Assembly: GCA_030704615.1 (NCBI GenBank)
Contig: CM060734.1
Span: forward strand, 14,262,001-14,326,000
Reading direction: 5' to 3'
DNA from: Takakia lepidozioides
Lineage: Eukaryota; Streptophyta; Takakiopsida; Takakiales; Takakiaceae
Length of the DNA: 64,000 nt
This document shows positions 13,772 to 26,100 of this stretch, one piece after another. The notes under the pieces are model-generated. The model saw only the letters and a list, made by a program, of their open reading frames with translations. It did no database searches and was not told the DNA's origin. Numbering within the stretch: the stretch's first letter is position 1; each line of letters begins with the position of its first letter. Position numbers and translations under genes: made by a program.

Positions 13772-16158
13772 TTAGTCGTCACTGTCCGAGGACAAGGGAT
13801 GTGATGTTGTGGCCTGATTTGCACTGCCAATACGGAGAGCTTGCGACCGCGATCTCGTAGTCAATGGGGGGCCCAATGGCATGTGATCAATTTTGGCCTG
13901 CATCCGCCTACTTTGCGGTGAAAATTGACTTTCTTCTTCACTCTCACGACGTAGCGGAGGTGGATCGACAGCGCGTGCTCGGGCTGCATGCAAATCGGCA
14001 ATGAGGCCATCCACATTCGGCAATAGAGCCCCCGAAACACGATGATAACGGTCTATCCATAGTCGCCTCCATTGCTCTACAACTGCCTTGATGGTATTTT
14101 TGAAACTTTCCAACTGCCTCTCGCGGGCCCTGTCCCTAATCATTGTGTCGTTTCGACGATAAGCCGCCTCGTACGCCTCATTCATTCGGCGTTGACATAT
14201 TATAGCATCTTCCAGTTCGGACAACAACAAATGTCTCCCAATCGGTTCTCGGTTATACAATTCGTTGTCCTCCGGCAGCCATGGAACCTGTGGGAGCCGG
14301 ATAAACCTGGACCTTCTCTGACTCCAATGCCCTCCCAAATTGCGGAAAAATTGCTCTCTCTCCTACCAATTGGGAATGCCTCCCGCACGTATCGTTATCT
14401 CCCAATCAGATGTGACCTAGAAATACTGGGGATCTTTAATGTATGTCGGGTTTCCGACATGTATGGCATGCATATCTCTATCTGCATCCCATATCAAGTT
14501 CTTGCCCCAATGCACACAATTCAGAAATGTAAATGGTTGCCCATCCAATGAGAGGTTGTGTCGATTGTATTCAAAATCTATGGGCATCATTTCCTCCAAG
14601 CCCACCAACTCATAGAAACGGCGATGAATTGGTGTACGACATTCTAGGCAAGCGCTCATCCGCAAGGCTTGCGGGATAAGATATGTGAGATGGAACATAT
14701 GTCCACATGATCCAAGCACATGACATCCCTCTGGGCCGTATGGATTCATGTACATCGAACAAACTGTGTCATCTGATATCCATGACGATAAAACGCGTCG
14801 TGGTATCTGCTCCCTCTGGGCCGATTTGATGTGGCTGATCATCCTTGTTCTGGTGTCCCACTCCTCCTCTATCTCCAATTCCTAGTTTATGCTTTTGTTC
14901 GACCCCGAAATTCTGTGCTCACATCGATCGAACATAGATTCCACATCTGCCCAGTTGGTATACCCGGCGAACACGCTTGATGTGTTGCGGAGATTGTTAT
15001 ACCTTTGCATGTTGGCATAAATGCTATCCACGCTACGGTTTGACATGCGTGCAACACGTTGCAAGGCTGACAGTGCCCGCTCTACCCGTGCTTCTCTGGA
15101 GGCCAAATGGGTCGCTCATTATACCCAATTCTCCCAATCGCCATTCAATGAGACCCATGTCTGAATCTCCAATATTTTGGACAACCGCCATGTAGTTGCC
15201 ATGGCAACTTCCCGCTGCCTTGTAACGCGATCGATATCATCCATGGTATCGGATTGAATGGCTACCCTCGAGCATTCCCCGGTTTCCACTACTGGATCTT
15301 TTCCTTTTCTCCTTCTCTCATCCGCAATTCGCTGTTCTTCAACCATGGTTTTATCGGCCTCAGGTCAAGGACGTCTGTAATTCCGGCAATGATGCGGTCA
15401 ATACTACGGTCGGGCATTGTAAACTCCGCGGCCATGTCCACGTCGTCCGTTCGAACCTCATTGTGGACAGTGCCTTCATTGTTTCGAGGCGTGTTTTGCA
15501 ATGCACCCTCTAACTCGGCTATGCGCAGTCTTTGCCATTCTACAAGGTCCTCCAGGGTCCCGATTCGTTGTTTTGTTTCCGCCAGTTCTTCCTCTAACGT
15601 TCCAGATATTTGTTGCACGGGTGCCTTGGGCACGCCCAGTATTGTAGCCGGGGCTGTTCCGAACGTGTCCGGGATATACTCCAAATCGTATTGCATCGTT
15701 ACGTTCCTCTTGCTAGCAGTTTGCCAATTCACTGGACGCAATAGTATGACCTCCACGTACAACATGGCTGCCAAGGTGTACGAGATTTGGCCCCCCTTTA
15801 AGAGAGGTTCACCCCACAATGTGCAATGCACCTCAGTCGCCCTATGCTGGAAATGCAAGTTCATGCAAGACTTGGACTCCGCGTAATTATTTCGGATTTG
15901 CACCACATGCTTAGGTCTAAGCCACAATCGATTGATGTGACACCATTTCACGAATTTTTTGCATCTCGCCATCGGCCACCTCAAGTCTTCCGGAACATCC
16001 TCCCAACTTTATTCTGCTAGTATGCTAGGGTCATCATATACTTCCCAATTCAAGTCATGCCTTGACCCTTTGATTTTCTTAGGGGGCGGTCCATGTTCAT
16101 CGGGGTCATCTCTTCCATGACGCACATCGTCCTGGCCAATCGGAGCAACCCTAAACGA
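13772..16158 (-). pseudogene. Decayed gene with degenerate RING-like domain
   Basis: One reading frame of about 790 codons can be followed on the minus strand if six stops are ignored: TAA at 16,009, TAA-TGA at 15,119-15,116, TAG at 14,882, 14,417 and 14,363. One frameshift falls near 15,350. No ATG is visible at the upstream end. The order is a basic patch (PPPKKIKG), a region rich in WP and aromatic residues, a coiled-coil-like segment (EEELAETKQRIGTLEDLVEW), then a RING-like block around residues 430-475. That block reads CSMYMNPYGPEGC..GSCGHMFH..CLECRTP, with two expected zinc-binding Cys replaced by Tyr, then a Glu/Arg-rich helical tail ending SSDSDD. No intron is needed. It lies just downstream of a hAT transposase on the same strand, so it may be the second gene of that element. 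I do not recognise the whole protein; the RING assignment is by motif only. Confidence 0.6.
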
Positions 16159-16572
16159 CGTTTACTAATAAGTAATGGATAGTTAAACACTAATGAAGCA
16201 AACATGGAAATGGCTAAGAACTAATGGACAGGTAAACACATGGCGATCTCGAGAGATGAATTATTATTGACCCTAAACCCTTAACCCGAAACGGCTTTGA
16301 ATAATTGCCCTATAATAGTTGTTAAAAGCTAAATTTATAGAATGAAATGATCTCGGAAGCCAGAGGAGGGGCTATGGGAGCATTCTGCAATGAATTCACT
16401 GAAATCGCGGCAAAAAAACCCCCACCAGCCAATGGCCTCCTTTTTCACGTGACTACGTGTCGTGGAATAGTTAGATGCCACGCACACAAAAGTTGTGGAG
16501 AGGAAGTGAGGGGAGAATGAGCCTCCCTTGGCTTATATGCCCCCCCCCGCTCATTCCTCGTTTGGCACGCAG

Positions 16573-17530
16573 GGACTTTTTAGAAGCGACCGCCACCTTG
16601 GCGGTCGTTTTTTTTTCCCAAAAATAAATTAAAGCGACCACCAGTAATGGCAGTCGCTCTATTTAAGAAAAAAAAAAAAAAACAACCGCCATTATAGGCG
16701 GTCGCTCTATTTAAAAAGAAATAAAAATACAAGCAACCGCCGGTCGCTCTATTTAAAAAAACAAAGAACAAAAGCGATCGCCAATAATGGCGGTCGCTGT
16801 ATTTAAATAAATAATAAATAAAAACGACCGCCAGTAATGACGGTCGCTCTATTTACAAAAAACAAAAAAAACGACCGCCATTACTGGCGGTCGCTCAATT
16901 TTAAAATAAATTTAAAAAAAAATGACCGCCACTAATGGTGGTCGTTCTATTTTAAAATAAATTCAAAAAACTCGACCGTCAGTAATGGCGGTCGCTCTAT
17001 TTTAAAATAAATTCAAAAAAATTGACCGCCAGTAATGGCGGTCTCTCTATTTAAATAAATAAAAAATAAAGCGACTGCCAGTAATGGTGGTCACTCTATT
17101 TACAGAAAACCAAAAAAAAAAATCACAATTACTGACGGTCGCTCTATTTCAAAATAAATTAGGAAAAACCTTGTCCAGTAATGGCGGTCGCTCTATTAAA
17201 AAAAATTTAAAAATACAAGGGACAGCCAGTAATGGCAAATGACAGTCAAAACGACCGCCATTACTAGCGCTTGTTGCATTAATATATATATATATATATA
17301 TATACAAGCGACTGCCATTACTGGCGGTCGCTCTATCTAGAAAAATAAAAAATAATAGCGACCGCCATTACTGGCAGTCGCTCTATTTATAAATAAATAG
17401 AAACAAAAGCGACCGCCATTAACGAATTTACAAAACCAAACAAAAAAAAACGACCGCCAGTAATGGTCGATTTTTTTATAAATATAATAACATATTTATA
17501 AGTGACCGCCATATTGGCGGTCGCTCCGTT
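16573..17530. repeat. Array of short GC-rich palindromes with A/T linkers (left)
   Basis: Some 20 units follow each other, each a palindrome with arms GCGACCGCCA and TGGCGGTCGC around a 3-4-base centre such as GTAA or TTAC. They are separated by A/T-rich linkers of roughly 15-25 bp that often contain CTATTT or AAATAAAT. Units vary by single substitutions and a few have lost one arm. A matching array lies at 21,296-22,135, on the other side of the hAT transposase. Confidence 0.9.
17281..17304. repeat. (TA)n microsatellite
   Basis: This is an uninterrupted AT run in one linker of the palindrome array. Confidence 0.9.
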
Positions 17531-18525
17531 TTCAACAAAAAAAACAATTCGATGTGACGGCCATGACACCTACAACCGACAACCGAGTTGGAGGCATTGT
17601 AATTTTTTGCAAAGTTGTACGCATGGGCACAATTGTTTCTCATTACAAAAGCAAAGCACCAAACACGAACGCCGACATTTTGGGTGGTATACACATGGGC
17701 AACATCTTTTATTTCCCAAGACATACACAACACCAATACAAATACTCATAGTGACAAGGAACACACAAGTATTGCTTCACTACAGAAATATAAACATGTC
17801 CAGCAAAATGTGTTGCTGGAAGCCTAAAGTTGTTTGCTTCAATTCCTTTTGCTGCTTCGACGACGGGACGAAGAAGATCATAATCTTTGATGCTCCGATG
17901 GGCTGATAATCCGAGTCCCCCTGGACTTCAGCACCATTGCCATTATCAGTGCTGGAATCGTCCTCCCTATCCGACCTCCCATGTCCAGGCCTTTATACCT
18001 GTAAGCGACCTCGAACTACATTTAGTTATCTCTGAGGTCGATTCCCACTCCGGTCTTGAATACCATCCACGGTATCTGGCCTACTTGTGGGCCGATCGCC
18101 TATAAAATGCTGGATTGTTCTCCGTCATTTATGAAGTTGGGACGCATTCAAAGGTGGTCTCGAAAGAGGTCTCGGAGAGGGCTGCGCCTGAGATGGACCG
18201 GCATATGAGGAACCACGGGTCTGCTGTGCAACACGTCGGTTAAGGTGGAATTATAGTGACAGGTTGTCATCATCCGAGGCTTCAACTTTCGTCCGGTCCA
18301 ATGCAGCAGAATGGTGCGTGCGTGTAAAAAACAGATCAACCCTGTTGCTCTTTAATGCCCACTATGCGGATGGGGAGCTGGGTCGGTTTTTGGATTGTGG
18401 TGGAGCTGGTCGTATCGGTGAGGCATGTTCCCGTCCCATCGACTGTACAATGGGTTCGGCATTATCGTTGGTATGAACAAAATTACGTACGTCGCTCGGT
18501 CGTGGTAGTTCATCACCCCTGAGCT
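17531..18525. other. Non-coding stretch between palindrome array and hAT gene
   Basis: Several frames of 60-134 codons exist on both strands but none has recognisable motifs. This is probably the 3' untranslated or terminal part of the hAT element. Confidence 0.4.
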
Positions 18526-20874
18526 CTATTCGGCCACTGCCGGTGGCTTCAGCGTGTACGGGGGGGGGGGGCGAGAGTCGACCCCGACTTCATTTTGAAG
18601 ACCATGTTTTGGGGATGACACAATTGCAGCTTCACCTTCATCTGCGATACGTACTTCGTCAAGAAGGGCCACTGTCGGTGGCTTCAGCGTGTACGGGGGA
18701 CGAGAGTCGACCCCGACTTCATTTTGAAGATCATGTTCTGGGGAGGAGAACACAATTGCAGCTTCACCTTCATCTGTGATACGTACTTCGTCAAGAAGGT
18801 AATCAAAGGTTGGGTGGATATAGGCATCGTCTTCTGTGAACGTAAATGAGTCATACTCATTGATCGTCACTCATCGAATCTGCCTCAGAAGCAGAGTCTT
18901 CGGAATGCAAGTTCCTCTCGTACCATGCTGCAACATCATCCGCTGCCGTCTCACGTAACAGTCGACAATTGGTATACACATATATCAATTTGTCAGCCCT
19001 CGCGGGATTCAACCTGTTGCGAATCTTGTTGTGAACAAATGAGTAACTGCTCCAATTGCGTTCGCAAGATGAGACAGAGCATACTTGGGCAAGAATACGT
19101 TTCGCAATAGGAGCTAATGTTCTTGCTCCAGTTCCAATCAAATCCCACCATTCATGTGGCAACATGTTGAGCTCTTTCGGATCCGACATGTCCTCGAAAG
19201 GGTCGCGCGATCTGAAAAACATTGGTACTCGGATATAGCTCTCTCTGCCATGTTCAAAGGAGCCAGTCGCATGAGCACTCGTACGAGGCCGGCCTTGGCA
19301 TCAACGTCGTCTCGGAGCATGATATTGTCGAGCAAGAATGGATTGAGCAAAGCCCCCGCATAATGCAAGTCCGTTCGAACCATCGACCGACGCTCGACAT
19401 CCTCGGCATTGTCCGCAAGCTCAGGTTCTAAGGAGAAAGGAGGATGCATCAGGGATTGGACATGCTGCTCTAGATTTTGCATTAGTAACCATGTCTTGCC
19501 CATTACTGGTTGCTTTTCATCAAACTCCCGCAAGACAATTAGCACCGGCTCTACCATATAAACAAAGTTTTCACATTTCTTCCAGAAATCATCTTTGCGA
19601 ATGGTGTTGCGAACCTTTCGACTTTTGCCCAACGACTTGGCTTTTCTTGAGTCCCGCAACTTCCGTGTGTATGCCTCCCATTGAGGATCGATGACGGTGT
19701 GCTCGAGACTGTTCTTAACCGTCAACAACCGATCCACCATCAAAAAGTTAGTGACAAAACGAATTTCGCCTAGATTCCGGAGGCTGTATTTTGGTTCATG
19801 CATCCTATATATTGCCAATTGGATATGGTGTGTGTGGATGAACGACACAATGGTCTTCGCTCGCCACACAAGTTGTTTCACCCACTGTTTTTTTTCCCAA
19901 TATTCCAAAATGAGGTCAAGGATATGAGCTGCACAGCCTTGGTAGTACATATGTGGATATCGTGCCAATAACATGTCTGCAGTGTTCCTTATGTTAGCGG
20001 CATTGTCCGTGCATATTTGCACGATTCTATCACTTCCGACTTGTTTGATGAAGTCCGTCAATAGGCCACATTGATAACGTCCATATTTCTTCTCGCCGCT
20101 AGTGTCCACCGATCCCAAGAATTGTTCCCCAGCTGGACATACGAACATGATATTGAACAAAGGTCTGTTTGTAACGTAACTCCAACCATCGGCACATATA
20201 GTGCTTCCATATTTTCTGATGCACTCGCCCGTCCTATCGTTGACTTTTTGGGTAAGCTCAGTCATGACGTTTTCTAGCAATCATGTGCGGAGATTGTGAT
20301 AAGAAGGAGGCACGTACGTGGATCTGGACTCCGAGGTTGCTCAGAAACAAAAGCCGGAAGCCTTGCCACATTAAATGATATGTTGGTCTCGAAGAAAAAC
20401 TGTGCCCATTTTTTTATCCAACTGTCTTTTCGCAGACAAGTTAAGGCATTCATGCATGGATTGCTGCCGTAATCCTCTACTCCGTTGAAGTGTAGGGGTA
20501 CAAAGAGGCATTGAAGCAGGTGTTACTCCGGCACAACCCGCTTGTCCAAGGACACCTGAAGCCTCACAAGAGTCGCCTTGGGTACTAATTAGGGCAACCT
20601 GACGGGAAGATGGAGTGTTCTGCTCAGAGGTCATGTCCAGATCCAGAGACATTGGAATATTACCTCCACACTGGGCAAAGTGGTTTTTTTCCTGCATAGA
20701 TGCTTTAGGGCATGAACCCACCCCATTGCTCTTCACACCTCTATAGCCGAGGTGAACGAGCAGCCGATCATTACGATAAGAAAGCTGCAGTCCACATAGG
20801 TTGCACCCAACAGTTTCAGTGACACTGACAGTGTTCGGGATTACCGTATACCAAGGGCTCCATTCCTCCCTCAT
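18526..20874 (-). pseudogene. hAT-family transposase with BED finger, decayed
   Basis: The N-terminal part (20,874-20,371) starts at an ATG and has a BED-like zinc-finger segment (CNLCGLQLSYR..LLVHLGYRG). A frameshift in an A/T run leads to the hallmark FFFETNISFNVARLPAF. A second shift and a TGA at 20,281 precede a long open stretch (20,280-19,138) carrying the DUF659/transposase core (STICADGWSYV, QICTDNAANI, YQGCAAHILDLIL). The C-terminal hAT dimerisation segment follows at 19,222-18,857 (SSCERNWSSYSFVHNKIRNR). A last frameshift leads to an acidic tail with a tandem repeat. In hAT elements these proteins bind subterminal repeats and cut and paste the element. With at least three frameshifts and a stop, this copy cannot make an active enzyme. 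Confidence 0.9.
18537..18797 (-). repeat. Two tandem ~130-bp repeats in the hAT C-terminal tail
   Basis: Both copies encode the same ~43-residue acidic/Pro-rich segment (DEVRI..DEGEAAIV..LQNEVGVDSRPP). Copy 1 contains a run of 12 G. The unit length keeps the frame, so the duplication may once have been part of a working protein. Confidence 0.75.
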
Positions 20875-21295
20875 CTTTACCCAATGTCCACTCCCCTAGG
20901 CCCTAGTGACGTAAGCAACAAAAAACAGTGACCTATCTATGAACCTGTGAATATAGAGTGCAATGCGACAGCCCAACATTTCTACACCTGTCACCAACCC
21001 AAGTGGGTCGATGCACGTTGTAGTGTTGAGCTTATACACAATATGCTGAAGATGCTTTGGTGGAAGCCACAACGACAAAAGGTGCGCACCCTCCTCTTGG
21101 GCTACACTCTCGTTCAATGGAAGAGAACATCCAAAGCAACCTCAAATGTTTGCGCCAAAAGAAGTGAGGAGTTTGGTAACCCTCCTCCCTTATATATGCT
21201 CTAGGAAGGATGAAAGTGAAATGAAAGTGAAATGAAAATATGTCCGACCAATAGCGCCCACTCGAAAAAGGCGGTACAACCATATTTGTTGTGAT

Positions 21296-22135
21296 TTTAA
21301 AAATAAGCGACTGCTCATACTGCGGTTGCTATTTTTATTTTTTATAAAACACGATCAGCTTTTATTTCCTTAGATTTTCAAAAATATTGCGGTCATTTTT
21401 GTATATTTCTAAATTTCAGCGACCGCCCGTATGGCGGTTGCTATTATTTTATATTTCCAAATATAATGGGCCCGCCACTATTGCGGTCGCTTATATTCAT
21501 TATGACGTTTATTTTTTTATATTTTTAAAATGACACGACCGCAAATATGGCGGTCGCTTCATTTTTTTATATATTAAAAATAAAGTGACCACCAAGATGG
21601 TGGTCGCTTTTATTCTTAATATTTTGAAAATACAGCGACCGCCAATACGGCGGTCGTTTTTAATCTTTATATTTTTAAGTTTAAGCGACCGCCAGTGTGG
21701 CGCTCGATTTTATTTTACATATTTTTAAATTTATGTGACCGCCCAGTTTGGCGGTAGCCATTATTTTTTTTATTTTAGAATAAGTGACCGTCCGGTGTGG
21801 CGGTCGTTTTTTTTGGGTCGCTTAGCGACCGCCATATTATTGTGGTCGCTGGTTTTTTTTAATATATTTTTATATTTAAGCGACCACCAATTCTGGCGGT
21901 CGCATGTTTTTTATATATTATTGAAATTAAGCGATCGCCTTATGGCGGGTCGCTTGTTTTTTTAATATATTTTTAATATAATGCGACCGCCATTACGGAG
22001 GTCGCTTAGTCGCTGTTTTTCTTTTTTGAATTAGGGGACCACCAATGCGACCGCCAATATAATGGTCGCTCATATTTTTTATATTTTGAAATATAAAGCG
22101 ACCGCCAGATTTGGCGGTCGCTTACATTTTGTTAT
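21296..22135. repeat. Array of short GC-rich palindromes with A/T linkers (right)
   Basis: About 18 units have the same arms as the left array (AGCGACCGCC / GGCGGTCGCT), but with T-rich rather than A-rich linkers (TTTTTATATTTTT) and different centres (AATAC, AGATTT, AGTGT). The first units are the most degraded. Together with 16,573-17,530 it brackets the hAT transposase. Confidence 0.88.
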
Positions 22136-22309
22136 TTTTCAAAATGTATTTGCCAGCGCCACCGTGTCGGCGACGTGGCTGCTTAAGTGACAATAATTTA
22201 ACTGATACTTTTTTTACTGGAATATTCCCGGAACCTGATGTGATGGAGATCCCGTCAGCGTCAGGTCTGACGTAACGTGACGCTGACTGACGGACGTGAC
22301 GCTGATAAC

Positions 22310-22760
22310 CGGGATGGTATGGAAAGACCATGTGCGCAATTGTACGTCATGTCACCTTCCACAATTTTGTTGGCATTGGTTCCATGTGCCAAGTGAGATG
22401 GCAAATCTCACTTGGGATGTGGAGAGGCTTATCTCCACGTGAGGCTTAGGAAGGCTCGTCTTTTTCTAGTCGAGCCTCCCGAGGCCTCTCTCACCGCCAT
22501 AGCTCTAGTTCTTGAGTGGTAGCGTGTGTGAAGTCTCTATGGTGGATTCCTTCAGCAAATGTGCCATTGCTTATTGCGTGATAGAGTGGGTTACACTTGG
22601 AAGAGTTGGGTTTGTTTCTCAGCATGTGGTGGTTTCATGTTTGAAGGTTTTCCATTGCATTCCGCTTCTGTCATTTCTTACTTCCTTTATCATTGTGGTA
22701 TAGCTTTCTAGGCTTGTATGCTAGGAAGGGTAGTTGGTTAGCGATGTATGTTGTGGCACA
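22310..22760 (+). mobile_element. Remnant of a Ty3/gypsy 3' end (integrase tail and LTR-like sequence)
   Basis: GAAAGACCATGTGCG.AATTG and TGTCACCTTCC match the integrase C-terminal coding sequence at 42,340-42,375. Further on, AGGCT..TCTAGTCGAGCCTC and ACCGCCATAGCTC resemble the LTR at 43,140-43,195. This is therefore a shortened, diverged relative of the element at 42.1-43.3 kb. Its left edge abuts the hAT region, which may have inserted into it. Confidence 0.5.
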
Positions 22761-23332
22761 ATGCTTAGGTGCACGACAAAAAAGATTGGTTTTGGTGGCA
22801 TGAAATGTGGTTGGATCAGTTTTGGGATCAAATCCATGAGTGTTGGACAAGGAATTTTTTTGCTTATTCTCCAATAGCGGTTAGTTTTGCAGATCATGAA
22901 TGTCCGTTTTCAATCCGTCCAATGACACATTTCGTAGTCACTGAGGACATTTTGATCAGCGTAGTCAGATACTTAAAGCTCAATAAATAGTAATACTAAT
23001 TGATGAATAGTGTAACTGAATAACATGGTCCATGTTACTGTGCATCTTAATCAATAAAGTGAAAAATGATGCACAGATTTTGGGCACCATGCGCTCCAGA
23101 TTTAGTCCATTTGCTATTCACAATAGTAGTCCCTATGGGTCCATTCAAGGATTACTCTGTGTTTTTGTGTTGGACATTCACCAATATTACACGTTACTTT
23201 CAGATATTTGTTTTTTTTTCAATAAATTTTATTTTCTTGTGCCCACATCAGAAAAATATATATGACGACATAATTGTCTGCATTTCTTAAAAGAGCCATT
23301 ATAGGTTTGTCTACCTTATCATACGTGCTCTT
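22761..23332. other. Unassigned sequence before the copia element
   Basis: No motif-bearing frame or repeat is visible in this 570-bp AT-rich stretch. Confidence 0.4.
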
Positions 23333-23677
23333 TGTTGGAATTCGACAGAGAATAGAGTTAAAAGATGAATTGATTACTGATAACTCTCCACCCAACCATA
23401 GGACCACGAGCTCTCCCTATTTATACTCAAAGTCTAATCTAGGAATAGCTGAGATAACTATAGCATAACTCCATGTTTTTCCTTAAGTTATCCCCACCTG
23501 CTATTCCCCCACCTGCTATTATGGTACACTGACTCGAGTCACTAATAACTAAGGCTAATTTAGCTAACCGAGGCTTATCTTTATTGTTAGCTATGACTTG
23601 TTATCACTGCTATTATTGAAATCTGCCTTGTCGTAACTCTAAGTAGTAGTAACTTGGTCAGGAGTTGATTTCCAACA
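23333..23677 (-). repeat. copia 3' LTR
   Basis: Begins TGTTGGAATTCGAC and ends GATTTCCAACA on the plus strand. It shares long matches with 27,326-27,660, such as AGTTAAAAGATGAATTGATT and CTCCACCCAACCATAGGACC. Confidence 0.9.
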
Positions 23678-23692
23678 CCCCTACTCAACGAG

Positions 23693-24318
23693 TTACCAAA
23701 TTAAACACTTAACTACTCCCATCAAACCTCGAAAGCGTTCATGCTTTTCAGCACCAAGTCCTTTTGTCAGAATATCTGCAACCATGTTGTTGGTGTTGCA
23801 ATATATCGGTTTGACAATTCTAGCTTCAGTCTTCTCTCGTACAAGATGATGATGAATCTCAATATGCTTTGTGCGAGCATGAAATGTTGGATTCTTCGAG
23901 AGAGCAATACACTCTTGGTTGTTATCATATATGACCATGGTATCCCTCTGTGGACGACTAATACTTGAGAAAAATGATGATAACCATAATGCTTGTTTTG
24001 TAGCTCGAGATGCAGCCATATATTCTGCCTCAGTTGATGACATAACAATTGGAGATTGCTTCTTGTTGCTCCAACTAACAACTCCATTTGCTAGCATAAA
24101 AACATAGCTAGATGTAGAAGGCGGTCATCAACATTACCAGCCCAATCTGCATCACAATAGCCGTACAGTTCTGTGCTTTTGCAAGCAATATCTGAGATAC
24201 CATATGAATCCACTTGATCCAACTGAACATTATCATTGTTTTTTCTCAAGCACAGACCATAGTCCAGTGTGCCTCTCGGATAACAAAATCTGCTTGAGTT
24301 GCCTAGGGTTAGCCACAA
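23693..24318 (-). pseudogene. copia RNase H fragment
   Basis: The frame carries YGYCDADWAGNVDDR, VVSWSNKKQSPIVMSSTEAE, YMAASRATKQALWL, the Asp-bearing YDNNQECIALSKNP and KHIEIHHHLVREK. It ends NMVADILTKGL next to the 3' LTR. It would degrade the RNA strand during cDNA synthesis. One frameshift falls near 24,095. Confidence 0.9.
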
Positions 24319-25484
24319 ATTGGCTTACGACCACCCACTGCTTGTGCAATATCTATCATTGTACAGACCATTGCATATATGAGACTCCCCACAACACTCT
24401 GATAAGGAATATCTCTCATTGTCTTGAAGTCTTCAGCACTCTTAGGACTCATCTCCTTTGAGAGTTTACAATTTGGGACAAACGGGGTATTTACCGGCAT
24501 ACTTTCAGCCATACCAAAGCGCCTTAAGATATCTTCAAGATACTTATGCTAGTTCAGGTAAATCGCTCGGTCTTGTCGAACACGAGATACCGATACCCCC
24601 AAGCAGTACATGATCTCTTTCAGATCCACCATTTCAAACTTCTTTGAGATATCACTTTGTCTTTTTCAACAAAGCCTGATCAACACATGACACATAATCT
24701 CTTTCAGATCCACTATCTCAAACTTCTTTGAGATATCACTCTGTATGTGTTTCAACAGAGCCAAGTCATTAAAGACCAAAATTAGATCATCAACATACAA
24801 TGTTATGATCACAAAAGAGTTTCCATGAGCCCTCTTATAGTAAACGCTATAATCAGAAGAGCTCCTCTCAAACTCTTCAACCATCAAATATGCATCAATC
24901 TTGTCATTCCATGCCCTAGGGGATTGCTTCAAACCATACAAGGACTTGAGGAGTTTACACACAATCCTCTCTTTCCCTTTTACAGCAAATCCCTCCGGCT
25001 GGTCCATATATATTTCTTCCATAAGATCTCCATTGAGAAAGGTTGTATATACATCCATCTGATGTACCTCAAGATTTTCAACGGCAGCAAACGCAAAAAT
25101 CACTCGAATTGACTCCATCCGTGCAACAGGGGAGAAGGTTTCATTGTAATCAATACCTTCAATTTATGAAAACCTTTAGGGTTCATCACTGTCAATGAAA
25201 TATGTAGAAAATACCTTTAAAGGTTTTTCAATCATAGTAGATTGTACCTCCTTCATCTGATCCTCAACAATCTCATCTTCCATTTTATCTTCATGAGTTA
25301 GAGCCAAGTTCTTTTTTTCATGGTCCAAAGTTGAAACTACTGTTTCCGGATGAATGTTTCTCGACTCATTGAATATAACACCACGACTGATGATTACGTA
25401 CTTGCTCTCAGGGTTATACAACTTATACCCTTTGGTCTCTTCACAATAAGCAATAAAGATACACTGGATTGCTTTTGCATCCAA
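24309..25484 (-). pseudogene. copia reverse transcriptase fragment
   Basis: The palm domain is readable: HQMDVYTTFLNGDLMEEIYM, KLLKSLYGLKQSPRAWN and the catalytic LYVDDLI. The upstream part at 25,176-25,484 is the typical connector (KAIQCIFIAYCEETKGYKLY). A ~90-bp tandem duplication at 24,609-24,770, carrying ATCTCTTTCAGATCCAC twice, and several stops break the frame. Confidence 0.9.
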
Positions 25485-25535
25485 TTGCTTCCTTATCTCT
25501 TTTGGAACATGAGCAAAAACAATACAACCAAAGAC

Positions 25536-26100
25536 TCATAAATGATCACTTGAAGGTTTCTCACCCTTCCAAACCTCATTAGGTGTATTTGTAGAGATTG
25601 CCTTAGTAGGAAGTCGATTCTGGAGGTATGCTGTAGTCGCCACTGCTTCTGCCCAGAAACGGTAGTCCAACCTCATGTGTTGCAACATACACCTCACACT
25701 TTTAACAAGTGTTCGATTCTTCTTTTCTGCAACTCCATTCTGCTCTGACGTATATGGTGTGGCTGATTGTTTCACAATACCATTCTCCTTACAGAATTGA
25801 TTAAAATTCTTTGAGATGTACTCACCACCGCCATCACACCAAAGTGTTTTGATCTTTCTCCAGCTTGATTCTCCACCAAAGCTTTGAACGCTTTACCTAT
25901 CGAGAACTCCATTGTACATCATGTAAAGAAATATTTTCTTGGAAAAATCATCAATGAAGGTCAAGAAATACTTTGCACCTCCATGAGATTCAGACGACAT
26001 ATGACCACATAGATCAGTATGCACCGGCTCAAGAACCTTCTTCGTTCGAGAACCTCCATCTTTTGGAAATGACTTGCGATAGTGTTTACCATACACTCAT
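25536..26100 (-). pseudogene. copia integrase fragment
   Basis: Two frames give the integrase core: EPVHTDLCGHMSSESHGGAK and YFLTFIDDFSKKIF with the first two Asp, then TPYTSEQNGVAEKKNRTL with the catalytic Glu. The usual GPK-like and WFWAE-type segment follows (YRFWAEAVATTAYLQNRLP). The frame is interrupted around 25,780-25,900. The enzyme would insert element cDNA into the genome, but this copy is broken. Confidence 0.88.

Noticed and set aside
16573-17530. Regularly spaced palindromic repeats could suggest a CRISPR array
   Set aside because: Linkers are short, A/T-rich and alike, not unique spacers. There are no cas genes, and the setting is a plant nuclear transposon.
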